Below are positions 25,060 to 33,187 of a stretch of DNA of 64,000 nt, piece after piece (position 1 is the stretch's first letter; each line of letters starts with the position of its first letter). A program made the position numbers and the translations under genes. Source of the DNA: Arthrobacter sp. MYb23 (GTDB lineage Bacteria; Actinomycetota; Actinomycetes; Actinomycetales; Micrococcaceae). The stretch spans positions 62,001 through 126,000 of the forward strand of contig NZ_PCPR01000014.1 in NCBI RefSeq assembly GCF_002979775.1, in the 5' to 3' direction. The notes under the pieces were generated by a model. That model was not told the origin of the DNA. It ran no database searches and saw nothing but the letters and a program-made list of their open reading frames with translations.

Positions 25060-26475
25060 ATGTCCCCAACCATGGATCAGCCGCGCCGCGACCAAAGCGA
25101 ACGCGAGCGCACCAAGCCAACCGGACGCCGTCGGGCCCAACCCAGCGGATTCCTTGCCAACACACCGGCAGATTCCACGGATTCGCCGCAGAACCCGGCA
25201 AGCCCAGGCACTCCGGCAAGCACCGGAAATCCGGCAGGTACAAGCACGACGCCGGAACCCACCACTGCGGTCACGCCCACCATCGCAGCCCCAGCCACCC
25301 GTGCGGAAATTCGCGCGGCCGAGCGTGAGCGTGCCGCTCAGGCTGTGATTGCGCCTGAGTCATCGTCAGCCCCGAAGTCCACCACGCCGGGACCCCCTAC
25401 CGCTGCCATTCCCATCGTGCCGCCGGCCATGGTTCCGCAGGGCATTGTTCCGCCGGCAGCCATGGAATCCAATGCGAGGGAGTCCAGCGCCGGGGAACCC
25501 GCAACGGCAGCTATTCCAGTGGTGCAGCCCGCATCGCAGGAACCCGCAACTGCGGCCATCTCCGTGGTCTCTGCCGGCGATGAATCCGCGAGCACGCCGG
25601 AACCGGCTGAATCCGCGCGGTCCTCGCGCGAAGAAGCATCCCCGCGCACGGACGCTGAGTCCCCGCGCGGCAAGTCCCCGGCGCAGGTTGCCGCTGCCGC
25701 AACAGCCGCGGCATCGCTGGCGAGCCGCAAGGATGCCCGGACGCAGGCAGCTGCGCCCAGCAGGTCCGGCTTTGGCTCCACCTCCTTTAGCCGTGAACCA
25801 CAAACCGTCCTGCGAAAAGCAGCATCGGTCAAACACATGAGCCAGCGCATGGCCGTGGTTGCAGGCGCCCTTGGCCTGGTGCTGACAGCCGGCGCTTTGG
25901 GTCCGGCCCTTGATCTTCCGTTCTTCGGCCAGGAAACCCCTGCGCAGGAAGCCAGCGGGGGCGATGGTCGTAGCTCAGGTTCGGCGTCGCCCGGGCCCAA
26001 GGCGTCCTACACCACGGCGTCGTCTCCAACAGCGTCCTCTCCAACAGCCTCATCCGGGGCAACGGCGTCCTCGGAAGCCGGCCAGCCCGCAACCATCGCA
26101 CCGGCACCCGGGGCGGTGTCGCCGTCGTCGGCTCCGACACCGCAGGTTTCGCTCGCCAAGCCGGTGTGGGTTCCGTCAGCTGCCGCAGTCCCTGCCGCTC
26201 CCGGCGCGAGTAGCCCCGCCCCCACGCAGCCGGCGCCCGCACCGAGCGAGGTGCCCTCGGACACCATCACAACGCCGCCTGCCCCGACGCCAACTGTCAC
26301 TCCCACGCCGACCCCCACCGGCACTCCCACACCGACGCCCACGCCCACGCCCACGGGAACTGCAACGCCGACGTCCAAACCGAAGCCGGACAAGCCGACC
26401 GCTGCCTCGGCCCCGCAAACCAGTGAATCGGCGCTTCAGGACATCCTGGATGCGGCACAGGACGTCCTCGGTTGA
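25060..26475 (+). CDS. Proline/threonine/serine-rich single-pass membrane protein, c-di-AMP-controlled
   Basis: A 471-residue low-complexity protein. The first ~260 residues are Pro/Ala/Thr/Ser-rich, include IRAAERERAAQ and repeats like EPATAAIPVVQPAS, and lack a signal peptide. A single hydrophobic helix (about residues 264-284, MAVVAGALGLVLTAGALGPA) follows. The outside part is PTPTPTPTG-like, ending with a short amphipathic ALQDILDAAQDVLG helix. No catalytic domain is recognised. GAGAGG seven bases before the ATG supports the start. The riboswitch upstream suggests a role in cell-wall or turgor homeostasis, which is inference. Confidence 0.75.
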   Translation: MSPTMDQPRRDQSERERTKPTGRRRAQPSGFLANTPADSTDSPQNPASPGTPASTGNPAGTSTTPEPTTAVTPTIAAPATRAEIRAAERERAAQAVIAPESSSAPKSTTPGPPTAAIPIVPPAMVPQGIVPPAAMESNARESSAGEPATAAIPVVQPASQEPATAAISVVSAGDESASTPEPAESARSSREEASPRTDAESPRGKSPAQVAAAATAAASLASRKDARTQAAAPSRSGFGSTSFSREPQTVLRKAASVKHMSQRMAVVAGALGLVLTAGALGPALDLPFFGQETPAQEASGGDGRSSGSASPGPKASYTTASSPTASSPTASSGATASSEAGQPATIAPAPGAVSPSSAPTPQVSLAKPVWVPSAAAVPAAPGASSPAPTQPAPAPSEVPSDTITTPPAPTPTVTPTPTPTGTPTPTPTPTPTGTATPTSKPKPDKPTAASAPQTSESALQDILDAAQDVLG

Positions 26476-26647
26476 GCACGCGCCTGCCCCGCACCTCCAC
26501 CCACGTGGGGTGGCATAGCCGGTACTGCAGCAGCAGCCGGACTGCCGCGTTCCGACTGCGGATGGGACGCTGGAGCTGCCAGCGTTTGCGGCGCTCCTAA
26601 AGCCCCACTTAAAGCCCCACTGCACAGTCCGTAAAAGCACGTACAAG

Positions 26648-26692
26648 AGGAGGCAGGCACCCAGCCGGGTGCCTGCCTCCTGTTGTTTATTG
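26648..26692 (+). terminator. Terminator after the riboswitch-controlled gene
   Basis: AGGAGGCAGGCACCC (26648-26662) pairs perfectly with GGGTGCCTGCCTCCT (26667-26681) over a 4-nt loop, followed by GTTGTTT. It lies ~170 bp after the stop; the spacer 26476-26647 holds nothing else that I recognise. Confidence 0.88.
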
Positions 26693-26759
26693 GTTGCTTA
26701 AGTCGCTGTTTATGTCACCGCGTTGGTCGCGTTGAACTTGGCGCGTAGAGCTTGGCGCC

Positions 26760-27974
26760 TTAGATCCGCGGCCGCCCTGCCCAGCGCCGCGCCTTCAGGG
26801 CCGCATGCAATTCGAGCCGGATCGCACCACTTAACGGATCAGCACCGATGAGCTGCCGGATCCGCCCGAGCCGGTTGTAGATGCTGCTCCTGTGGAGGTG
26901 AAGTTTGGCGGCGACATCCTGAACTGAGCCGTCGTTGTCGTAGAGCAGTTCCAGGACAGGCAGGAGCTCGCCGTTCTTGTCGTGGTCCTCAAGTGCCCGA
27001 TAATGCACCGATCCTGTGTCATCCCATCCGCCGGGTGCCACCAGACGATCGAAAAGTTGATACACACCAACAGCCCGGCTCTCCACGAGCTCCCCCAAGG
27101 GCTGGTCCACCGCGGCAGCTTGGGCAGCAACCTTGGATTGCCGGTAGGCGCCCGACAGCTGCCGGATAACGTGGAAGGGTTCACTGATTCCCAGGATCAC
27201 CCTGTCCACCTTGCGGCCCGCGCGTTTTGTCAGCTCCAGTTGATAGTGCACCAGCACCTGGGCGTGGTCCGCCCTGCCGCCCGACTCGCGGAACAGGACC
27301 ACCGAGTGCGTCTCCGTCCCCGCGCTGAACAGGGCCGCGTTGACGCCGATGGTGGACTGCAGCGCCGCAGATCGATGCGTCAGGGTAGCGGCAATGGGGT
27401 CGACGTCGGACCTCGCGCCCTCGGGATCGAGGATGGTCACCAGCTGCCACGGACCGCGGCCTTGGATTTCCTTCCACCCGGCGACGGCAGCCACTGCGTT
27501 CGATTCGCCGCCGCAGGCTGACAGGAAGTCCTGTTCACGCCTTCTACGAAACTCCGATTCGGCCGTGTTCGAATCCAGGAGCAAGCCCGCCAACAGGTCC
27601 AGCTCATCCCGAACGCCGGGCAGCTCGGCGAGTATCGCCGTCGCACTCTGTTCTTCAAGGTCCAGCTGCACCCACAAGTACCCCACCCGGAAACCGCGGA
27701 CCAGGAGTGGCACGCAGACGCGGCCCAACATGCCGAGCTCGTCGTTGGCCGGAACCACCACGGGACGCACGGCCGTGGAGATGCCGTGAGCGAGCTGCCA
27801 AGCACTGACGTCGCTGGGAACCCGCTTGCTGAGGAGGAAGTTCACGCGGACCCGGTCAGCGTGGGATTGGTTGGAACTGTAGGCGAGAAGAACGCCGTCG
27901 AGGTCTTCCAGGGACAGCCCGCGGCCCAGCTTCAGGGCCACCCGTTCAACGATCTGTTCCACGTCCTGCTGCAT
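26760..27974 (-). CDS. PucR family transcriptional regulator (AdeR-like)
   Basis: A 404-residue PucR protein. The C-terminal helix-turn-helix is VQDVAAKLHLHRSSIYNRLG (about residues 350-370), with the family ending ...IRLELHAALKARR. The middle contains the GGDEF-like CdaR segment (VDRVILGISEPFHVIRQLSG, then AYRQSKVAAQAA). The N-terminal third is a GAF-like sensor (VVVPANDELGMLGRVCVPLL). It is divergent from ald, the arrangement of AdeR, which activates alanine dehydrogenase in response to alanine. It likely binds the clustered half-sites in the 210-bp spacer. Confidence 0.9.
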   Translation of the reverse strand: MQQDVEQIVERVALKLGRGLSLEDLDGVLLAYSSNQSHADRVRVNFLLSKRVPSDVSAWQLAHGISTAVRPVVVPANDELGMLGRVCVPLLVRGFRVGYLWVQLDLEEQSATAILAELPGVRDELDLLAGLLLDSNTAESEFRRRREQDFLSACGGESNAVAAVAGWKEIQGRGPWQLVTILDPEGARSDVDPIAATLTHRSAALQSTIGVNAALFSAGTETHSVVLFRESGGRADHAQVLVHYQLELTKRAGRKVDRVILGISEPFHVIRQLSGAYRQSKVAAQAAAVDQPLGELVESRAVGVYQLFDRLVAPGGWDDTGSVHYRALEDHDKNGELLPVLELLYDNDGSVQDVAAKLHLHRSSIYNRLGRIRQLIGADPLSGAIRLELHAALKARRWAGRPRI

Positions 27975-28018
27975 CCTTCAAAGCGTACCAACAGCAGGCG
28001 ACACTTGACGCTTCAGTG

Positions 28019-28044
28019 CTCGACAAATGTCGAGCTGACTCGAC
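28019..28044. promoter_or_regulatory. Triple half-site operator between pucR and ald
   Basis: CTCGACA-AA-TGTCGAG (28019-28034) is a perfect dyad; its right half GTCGAG (28029-28034) pairs again with CTCGAC (28039-28044). So three alternating half-sites exist, enough for one and a half dimers. It lies about 140 bp before the ald start, the place for an activator site. Confidence 0.68.
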
Positions 28045-28184
28045 CAGGATCCTTGTATTCACAGGGTTTTCCTCTGTGGGCGGTTCTGAGTCCATGTCAC
28101 GTGCCTCACAGCCGGATCTATTCTGGAATCACAGCCCGCAACACATTTTTCGGCCGAAGAGGCCGCTAACGATGGAGCCCACAG

Positions 28185-29303
28185 ATGATCATCGGTGTCC
28201 CCAAAGAAATCAAGAACAACGAGTTCCGCGTAGCCATCACGGCCGCCGGTGTCCACGAGTTCCGCACCCACGGACACACCGTTCTGGTTGAGCGCGGCGC
28301 AGGCCTCGGCTCGGGCATCAACGACGAGGAATACTCGATCGCCGGCGCCGAAATCGTCAACGAAGCTGACGACGTGTGGGGCCGTGCGGACATGGTCATG
28401 AAGGTCAAGGAACCCATCGCGGCCGAGTACCACCGCTTCCGCAAGGGCCTGATCCTCTTCACCTATTTGCACCTAGCCGCCGAGCCCGAGCTCACCGCAG
28501 AGCTCATCAACTCAGGCGTCACGGCCATCGCCTACGAGACCGTACAGGAAGGCCGCACCCTTCCCCTGCTCGCCCCGATGTCCGAGGTCGCGGGCCGCCT
28601 CTCCGTCGTAGTCGGCGCTTCCTCCCTGATGGCTCCTGCCGGTGGCAAGGGTGTCCTCCTGGGCGGTGTACCGGGCGTCCGCCCGGCCAAGGTTGTTGTC
28701 CTCGGCGCCGGCGTTGCGGGAACCAACGCCGCTGCCATGGCGCTGGGCCTCGGTGCTGATGTCACCATCATGGACATCAACATCAACCGGCTGCGCGAAC
28801 TCGATGCCCTCTACCAGGGCCGCCTGAAGACCGTTGCCTCCAACGCCTACGAGATCGAGAAGTCAGTTATCGACGCAGATCTCGTGATCGGCTCCGTCCT
28901 GATCCCGGGCGCTAAGGCTCCCAAGCTGGTCACCAACGACCTCGTGTCCCGCATGAAGCCGGGCTCGGTCCTGGTGGACATCGCAGTGGACCAGGGCGGC
29001 TGCTTCGAGGACACGCACCCCACCACTCACCAGGAACCGACGTACAAGGTCCACAACTCGATTTTCTACTGCGTTGCCAACATGCCCGGCGCTGTTCCGA
29101 ACACCTCCACGTACGCACTGACCAACGTCACCCTGCGCTATGCCGTGGCCCTGGCCAACCTGGGCGTCAAGGCCGCGTTCGACCGCGACCCCGCACTCGC
29201 TTCCGGCCTCAACATCGCAGCAGGCCACGTGGCACACCACTCCGTTTCCGAGGCGCACAACCTGCCCCTCGTGACCGACTGGCACACGCTGGTTTCCGCG
29301 TAA
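28185..29303 (+). CDS. ald: Alanine dehydrogenase
   Basis: A 372-residue NAD-dependent alanine dehydrogenase, converting L-alanine to pyruvate and ammonia. It opens MIIGVPKEIKNNEFRVAITA, the diagnostic N-terminus. The substrate-binding lysine is Lys75 (VKEPIAAEY) and the catalytic histidine His96 (FTYLHLAAEPEL). The nucleotide fold contains VVLGAGVAGTNAAAMALGLG. GGAG precedes the ATG. Divergent pucR likely activates it when alanine is plentiful. A strong terminator follows immediately. The upstream CycA-type permease may supply alanine, although it is distant. Confidence 0.97.
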   Translation: MIIGVPKEIKNNEFRVAITAAGVHEFRTHGHTVLVERGAGLGSGINDEEYSIAGAEIVNEADDVWGRADMVMKVKEPIAAEYHRFRKGLILFTYLHLAAEPELTAELINSGVTAIAYETVQEGRTLPLLAPMSEVAGRLSVVVGASSLMAPAGGKGVLLGGVPGVRPAKVVVLGAGVAGTNAAAMALGLGADVTIMDININRLRELDALYQGRLKTVASNAYEIEKSVIDADLVIGSVLIPGAKAPKLVTNDLVSRMKPGSVLVDIAVDQGGCFEDTHPTTHQEPTYKVHNSIFYCVANMPGAVPNTSTYALTNVTLRYAVALANLGVKAAFDRDPALASGLNIAAGHVAHHSVSEAHNLPLVTDWHTLVSA

Positions 29304-29322
29304 CTTCAAGAGACAAACACGC

Positions 29323-29374
29323 ACGACGGCGGGGTGCGGCTTCCACGAGAAGCCGCACCCCGCCGTCGTTGTTT
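29323..29374 (+). terminator. Terminator of ald
   Basis: A 20-bp perfect stem (29323-29342 with 29350-29369) over a 7-nt loop, followed by TGTTT. It lies 20 bp after the stop and probably also closes the convergent gene ending at 29404. Confidence 0.92.
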
Positions 29375-29403
29375 AACCCGCGGTGAGGTTTAGGGGCAAG
29401 CGG

Positions 29404-30237
29404 TTAGGGCCTCGACGGAAGCGACGGGATCAGCTCCGACGGGACCGGTACAGGTATGCCCGAGGGGTCAAGCTTGGAGGGATCGATCTTGGAAGGGTCG
29501 ATCTCCGGCGGGGTCACGGGCAGCGCCGGAGGCGTGGGGATGACGCCCTTGCCGGGCTCCTTTGGTGTGGGCGTCTTGGGTGTGCGCTGTGACGGTTCGA
29601 CGCCGGGCTGCGGCTGAGGATCGGCAACGGCAGGGCTCCCGGGGACGGCCGGTGCGGGCTGGGGTTGGACGGTGGCAGGAGCTTGCTGCGGCGCTTCCGG
29701 GACTGGCACCGGCTCGGGGGTTGTTCCAGCGGGGGCATCGGGTTGGGGAGCACTGCCGGAACCGGGGTTCAGTTGCGAGACCACCGAACCGATTGCTGCT
29801 CCAAGGTGCTGGAAAGCACCGGGCAATCCGCCCTCTGATGCGGCGGCAGCGGTAGCTCCGCCAGCCAAGGACACGGCAACGGCAAGGCCTGCGATGGCCG
29901 TACGGCGCTTCTGACGACGCCGGGCGGCAAGTTCGTCTACAGGAGCCGGCTCGGGGGCAGCAGTGGCGAGTACCGCCGTCGGTGCACCCGACGACGCGGA
30001 CGGCCCCTCCGTCGTCGTGATCTGCTGGGTAGCAGTGATCGGCTGGGTGACGGCTACCGGGCTGCTGACCATGAGCGCGCGGACTGCGTCGGACGGCAAA
30101 GGGGCAGTGCTGGCCAGTGATCGCAGCTCGAGAAGTTCGGTGCGGAGGGCGTCGTCCCCGGAGAGGCCGGAGTCGGCCAGCAGGTGGTCGATGGCCTGCT
30201 GATCGCGGCGTCCGCGAGGCGCAAATTGTTCGCTCAT
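29404..30237 (-). CDS. Putative anti-sigma-like membrane protein
   Basis: A 277-residue protein. The N-terminal ~100 residues are cytoplasmic, with IDHLLADSGLSGDDALRTEL helical text. A basic patch RRRQKRR precedes one hydrophobic helix (TAIAGLAVAVSLAGGATAAA, about residues 113-132). The outer part is Pro-rich with repeats such as IDPSKIDPSKLDPSGIP and may cross the wall. Its ATG overlaps the sigma factor stop (ATGA), and this pairing, with a cytosolic N-domain and a single TM, is the usual form of an anti-sigma factor. No zinc-binding HxxxCxxC motif is seen. Confidence 0.7.
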   Translation of the reverse strand: MSEQFAPRGRRDQQAIDHLLADSGLSGDDALRTELLELRSLASTAPLPSDAVRALMVSSPVAVTQPITATQQITTTEGPSASSGAPTAVLATAAPEPAPVDELAARRRQKRRTAIAGLAVAVSLAGGATAAAASEGGLPGAFQHLGAAIGSVVSQLNPGSGSAPQPDAPAGTTPEPVPVPEAPQQAPATVQPQPAPAVPGSPAVADPQPQPGVEPSQRTPKTPTPKEPGKGVIPTPPALPVTPPEIDPSKIDPSKLDPSGIPVPVPSELIPSLPSRP

Positions 30238-30806
30238 GATGTGCCGTTCCTTAGTAGTGCACGCTTCTTCAGTGCACCCAATGCCCTGCGCTGTAGTTGT
30301 TTGACGGCTCCCTGGGACTTGCCCATGATCACGGCCGTGTCTTCCACCGAAACATCCGCGACAACCCGGAGCGCCAGGACTTCCCGATAATCGTCGGGGA
30401 GGTCGTCCAATATTTCGGTGACGCCCAGACCGGCGCCACGTCCGAAGGCCTGGTCCTCGGCGGATGGTGACCGCCGAGCATCCAGGTCCGCTTCATACGG
30501 CGTCGAGTCGGGCGTTCGTTCGCGTTTGCGATAGTGATCCACCATCCGCGCATGCGCTATGGAGAACAACAAAGTCTTGGCCCCTTGAAGGCCGCCGTGG
30601 AGCGTTTCCAGCTGTGGATAAAGTGCCAGGAAGACGTCCTGCGTCACGGCTTCGGGGTCGTCCACGCCACGTGCCCGGAGGTAGCCAAACACCGGTCCGG
30701 AGAACTTATTGTAGGCAGCCGTGAAGAGCAGGCCGGGATCGTCCTGTTCCGCCTGCACGTATTCATCAGCCAAAGGGTCAAGCACCCGTGGATGCCTCCG
30801 TCCCAC
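30234..30806 (-). CDS. ECF-type RNA polymerase sigma factor
   Basis: A 190-residue sigma factor. Region 2 is at about 30-95, with YNKFSGPVFGYLRARGVDDPEAVTQ-type text and DVFLALY, and region 4 at about 130-185 (LPDDYREVLALRVVADVSVE, then GKSQGAVKQLQRRAL). Length and domain pattern fit group 4/ECF (SigD-like). The start at GTG 30806 is uncertain; a GTG seven codons in is an alternative. It is followed by the membrane partner. The hairpin at 30820-30853 lies just upstream, so its own promoter must be very close or transcription reads through. Confidence 0.88.
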   Translation of the reverse strand: MGRRHPRVLDPLADEYVQAEQDDPGLLFTAAYNKFSGPVFGYLRARGVDDPEAVTQDVFLALYPQLETLHGGLQGAKTLLFSIAHARMVDHYRKRERTPDSTPYEADLDARRSPSAEDQAFGRGAGLGVTEILDDLPDDYREVLALRVVADVSVEDTAVIMGKSQGAVKQLQRRALGALKKRALLRNGTS

Positions 30807-30819
30807 ACCACATTACGTA

Positions 30820-30853
30820 GCGGGGCTCCTTGTCCTAAGCCAAGGAGCCCCGC
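30820..30853. terminator. Hairpin between the Ala/Pro-rich gene and the sigma gene
   Basis: GCGGGGCTCCTTG (30820-30832) pairs perfectly with CAAGGAGCCCCGC (30841-30853), 8-nt loop. It is 25 bp after the stop of the gene ending at 30878 on the minus strand. No long T-run, so partial termination is possible. Confidence 0.65.
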
Positions 30854-30877
30854 CCTTAAACCGTAACCGCTGCTTGC

Positions 30878-31612
30878 TTAGCGGACAGAATCGAGGGGTG
30901 CGCCCGGAACAGCCGGGACCTCGGAGGGAACCTGGGTGGGCAGCTCAGGAGCTCCCGGAACGGCGGGCACTGCGGGGACCGCCGGCGTGGCGGGAACAGC
31001 GGGAACGCCCGGCACTGCGGGAACTGCCGGTACTGCAGGGGTTGCAGGCAGTTCAGACGTTACGGCGGCGTCGACGTCGGCGTCAGCCTTTACCGAACCG
31101 TCAGCCTTCAGGCCAGCAGCCTTGCCGGCTTCCACCACGGACTCGCAGTGAGCCTCCACCTTGGCTTCGCCACCGGCAGCGATGGTCAAGGACTCGAAGC
31201 CCGGGACCTTCGTGTCAGACTTCAGGCCGCCATTGAGGAAAGCGGTGCAAAGGCCGAAGGCCTCCGGGGAGGTGGCGTCTTCTACCGCGGCCTTGGCATC
31301 GGATACTGCGTCAGCAGCCTTTGCCTGGCCAGCCTCGGAGGCCTCGGTTGCCGTGGCCTTCGCGGTCTCGACGGCGTCAGTGGCCTTTGTCGTGGCGGAT
31401 TCGGCGGCGTCGGCTGCTGCGGCATCGGCGGCTTCAGCGGCCTTCTCAGCTACCGGCGCCGGCGCACCAACGAGGTCGTGGGCGCTCTGCTGGATTTCGG
31501 TGGGAAGTGCGCCGTTGAAGGCAGCGACGCCGGTGCCACCGGCAGCTACGGCTCCGGCAGCCAGGACGCCCGCGGCGACTTTGCTGGTGGCAAGGACAGT
31601 GAACAAGGACAT
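30878..31612 (-). CDS. Ala/Val/Pro-repeat secreted or membrane-anchored protein
   Basis: A 244-residue protein of biased composition. The first ~35 residues carry a hydrophobic stretch (SKVAAGVLAAGAVAAGGTGV) that may be a signal or anchor. Next comes an Ala/Glu/Lys helical part (about 50-115), then a segment with two cysteines (FGLCTAFLNGGLK and VEAHCESV), then a tail of PAVPAVPGVPAVPATPAV-type repeats. No family that I recognise. GGAGGG precedes ATG 31612. An ECF-like promoter lies upstream, so it may be a target of the sigma factor encoded next to it. Confidence 0.7.
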   Translation of the reverse strand: MSLFTVLATSKVAAGVLAAGAVAAGGTGVAAFNGALPTEIQQSAHDLVGAPAPVAEKAAEAADAAAADAAESATTKATDAVETAKATATEASEAGQAKAADAVSDAKAAVEDATSPEAFGLCTAFLNGGLKSDTKVPGFESLTIAAGGEAKVEAHCESVVEAGKAAGLKADGSVKADADVDAAVTSELPATPAVPAVPAVPGVPAVPATPAVPAVPAVPGAPELPTQVPSEVPAVPGAPLDSVR

Positions 31613-31704
31613 GAAACCCTCCGACAAACGATTTTGGGATTGCCCCGGCCGCGGTTGGGTCGCGACCGGATGATCAGTGTGCGGACGTGGCCCGCACACC
31701 CCTT

Positions 31705-31732
31705 ACATCGTTCGTGGCGCCGGTGAGGTTAC
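31705..31732 (-). promoter_or_regulatory. ECF-like promoter of the Ala/Pro-rich gene
   Basis: Read on the minus strand, GTAACC (31732-31727) and CGATGT (31710-31705) are separated by 16 bp. This resembles SigD-type ECF promoters of actinobacteria (GTAAC... with CGAT). Transcription would start about 90 nt before the ATG at 31612. The neighbouring ECF gene is the natural candidate; not tested. Confidence 0.45.
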
Positions 31733-31945
31733 GCGTTGTTCAAAATTCTTTTTTTGAGCTTGAGTCCGGCTACTCATCCGTACTGCCGTTATCCACATAC
31801 CGCCCCTTGTCCACACTGGCTAGATGTCCCCATGGCAGGGTGGTCTGCGGCCAACTATGCTCAGGAAACCGTCCGGGACTTTTTGGTCGCCCGGCGATCG
31901 ACATGTCACTACGTTCAGGGGATACGTGATGGGGCTGAGCATCTG

Positions 31946-33151
31946 ATGGGGCAGGGACTGGTAGGCGCGGACGTCGGGGATCTCCGGCGATTGTCCGCTG
32001 TCATGGACGCTGAGGCTGAGAAGATCACCAGTCTTCAACAGCAACTCACGGCAATGATCCAGGCAGGTTCGTACTGGCGGGGAAATGACGCTGACCAGTT
32101 CCGTAGCAGGTGGCAAAGCGATCTGCATGGACGGTTGGGAGCAGCAGCTGTTTGCCTGCGGACCAATGCCCGCGCCCTGAAACTCAACGCAGACCAGCAG
32201 GAACAAGCCTCCCTGGGTGGTTCGGCCGGAGGATCCAAGGGAGGACCTTCAGGCGGGGTCGGCAGGACAACCCCGGGGTCGCCGGAGTTCACTTTTGATC
32301 CCACCACCTATGGTCCCTTCACGGTTGAAGGCAACGGCTCCATAGACAGCAAAGCGTCGGGCGAATCGCACGGAACCATAGGCCCTGCCGGCATCGACGT
32401 TGGTGGCTCCGGCGAGGCTTCCACCGGAGGCGACATGACCTGGAAGGCGGGGTCGGAGTTCGGTCCCGTCAAGACGACCGTCACCAACGAAACGTTTGTC
32501 GGTGCCCGAGCCAGCGGCGAGTACGGGGCCAGCGTGCCGTTCGGGCTGGGACTTCCCAACGCCCACGCCAACGGCGAAGCGTTTGCCGGTGCAGAGAACG
32601 TGACCACCACACGATCCGACTTCTTCGACGGCTGGGTCACCAACACCTCCACCACGCGAATGATGACAGGAGTGGAGGCCAGCGCCCACGCCAACGCCAG
32701 CAGCCCGTTCCTGTTTTCGGCCGGCGGCGAGGGCTTCGCGGGCCAGAAGGTCACTATGGATAACAAGACCGACTTCGCTGGTGGCTTGTTCTCCTTGGGA
32801 CAGGGCGGGGAGTTGCGCGCCGGTGCTTGGGCAAGCGCCGGCGAAGGCGAGGTCAGCGTCAAGGGCCGCGAGACCACCGGTACAGCATTCAGCGCAGGTG
32901 CCGGAGCAGAACTGACCGGGAGCCGGTATGTCGAAGTACTGGGCCAGACAGTGACGCTCAACGCAACGGTAGCCGCCGGAGCCGGCGAGGGTCACTTCTT
33001 CACGGCTTCCATGGACGAAGACGGGCTCACCCTCGGCGCGGGCGCCAAGCTCACCGCCGAACTTGGCCTGGGTGCGGGTGGCCAGATCACCCTCAGCCCC
33101 AAAGGTCTGGTGGATTCCGTCACCGGGTTCGTCGACTTCCTGAACAACTGA
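31946..33151 (+). CDS. WXG100-domain protein with Gly/Ala-rich repetitive C-terminus
   Basis: A 401-residue protein. The first ~85 residues are two helices with the WXG turn W-R-G at residues 44-46 (GSYWRGNDADQFRSRW), the mark of type VII secretion substrates. A Gly/Ser linker follows. The C-terminal ~290 residues are short alternating repeats such as ASGEYGASVPFGLGLPNAHA and SAHANASSPFLFSAGGEGFA, amphipathic and beta-like. No signal peptide. The ATG at 31946 is chosen because it directly precedes the helical domain; its ribosome site is poor. It could be a secreted effector or pore-forming protein. The PsbP/DcrB-like gene follows after 36 bp. Confidence 0.68.
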   Translation: MGQGLVGADVGDLRRLSAVMDAEAEKITSLQQQLTAMIQAGSYWRGNDADQFRSRWQSDLHGRLGAAAVCLRTNARALKLNADQQEQASLGGSAGGSKGGPSGGVGRTTPGSPEFTFDPTTYGPFTVEGNGSIDSKASGESHGTIGPAGIDVGGSGEASTGGDMTWKAGSEFGPVKTTVTNETFVGARASGEYGASVPFGLGLPNAHANGEAFAGAENVTTTRSDFFDGWVTNTSTTRMMTGVEASAHANASSPFLFSAGGEGFAGQKVTMDNKTDFAGGLFSLGQGGELRAGAWASAGEGEVSVKGRETTGTAFSAGAGAELTGSRYVEVLGQTVTLNATVAAGAGEGHFFTASMDEDGLTLGAGAKLTAELGLGAGGQITLSPKGLVDSVTGFVDFLNN

Positions 33152-33187
33152 CTTTCGTCACTACAGTCCACCGCCGGAAAGGCTCCC

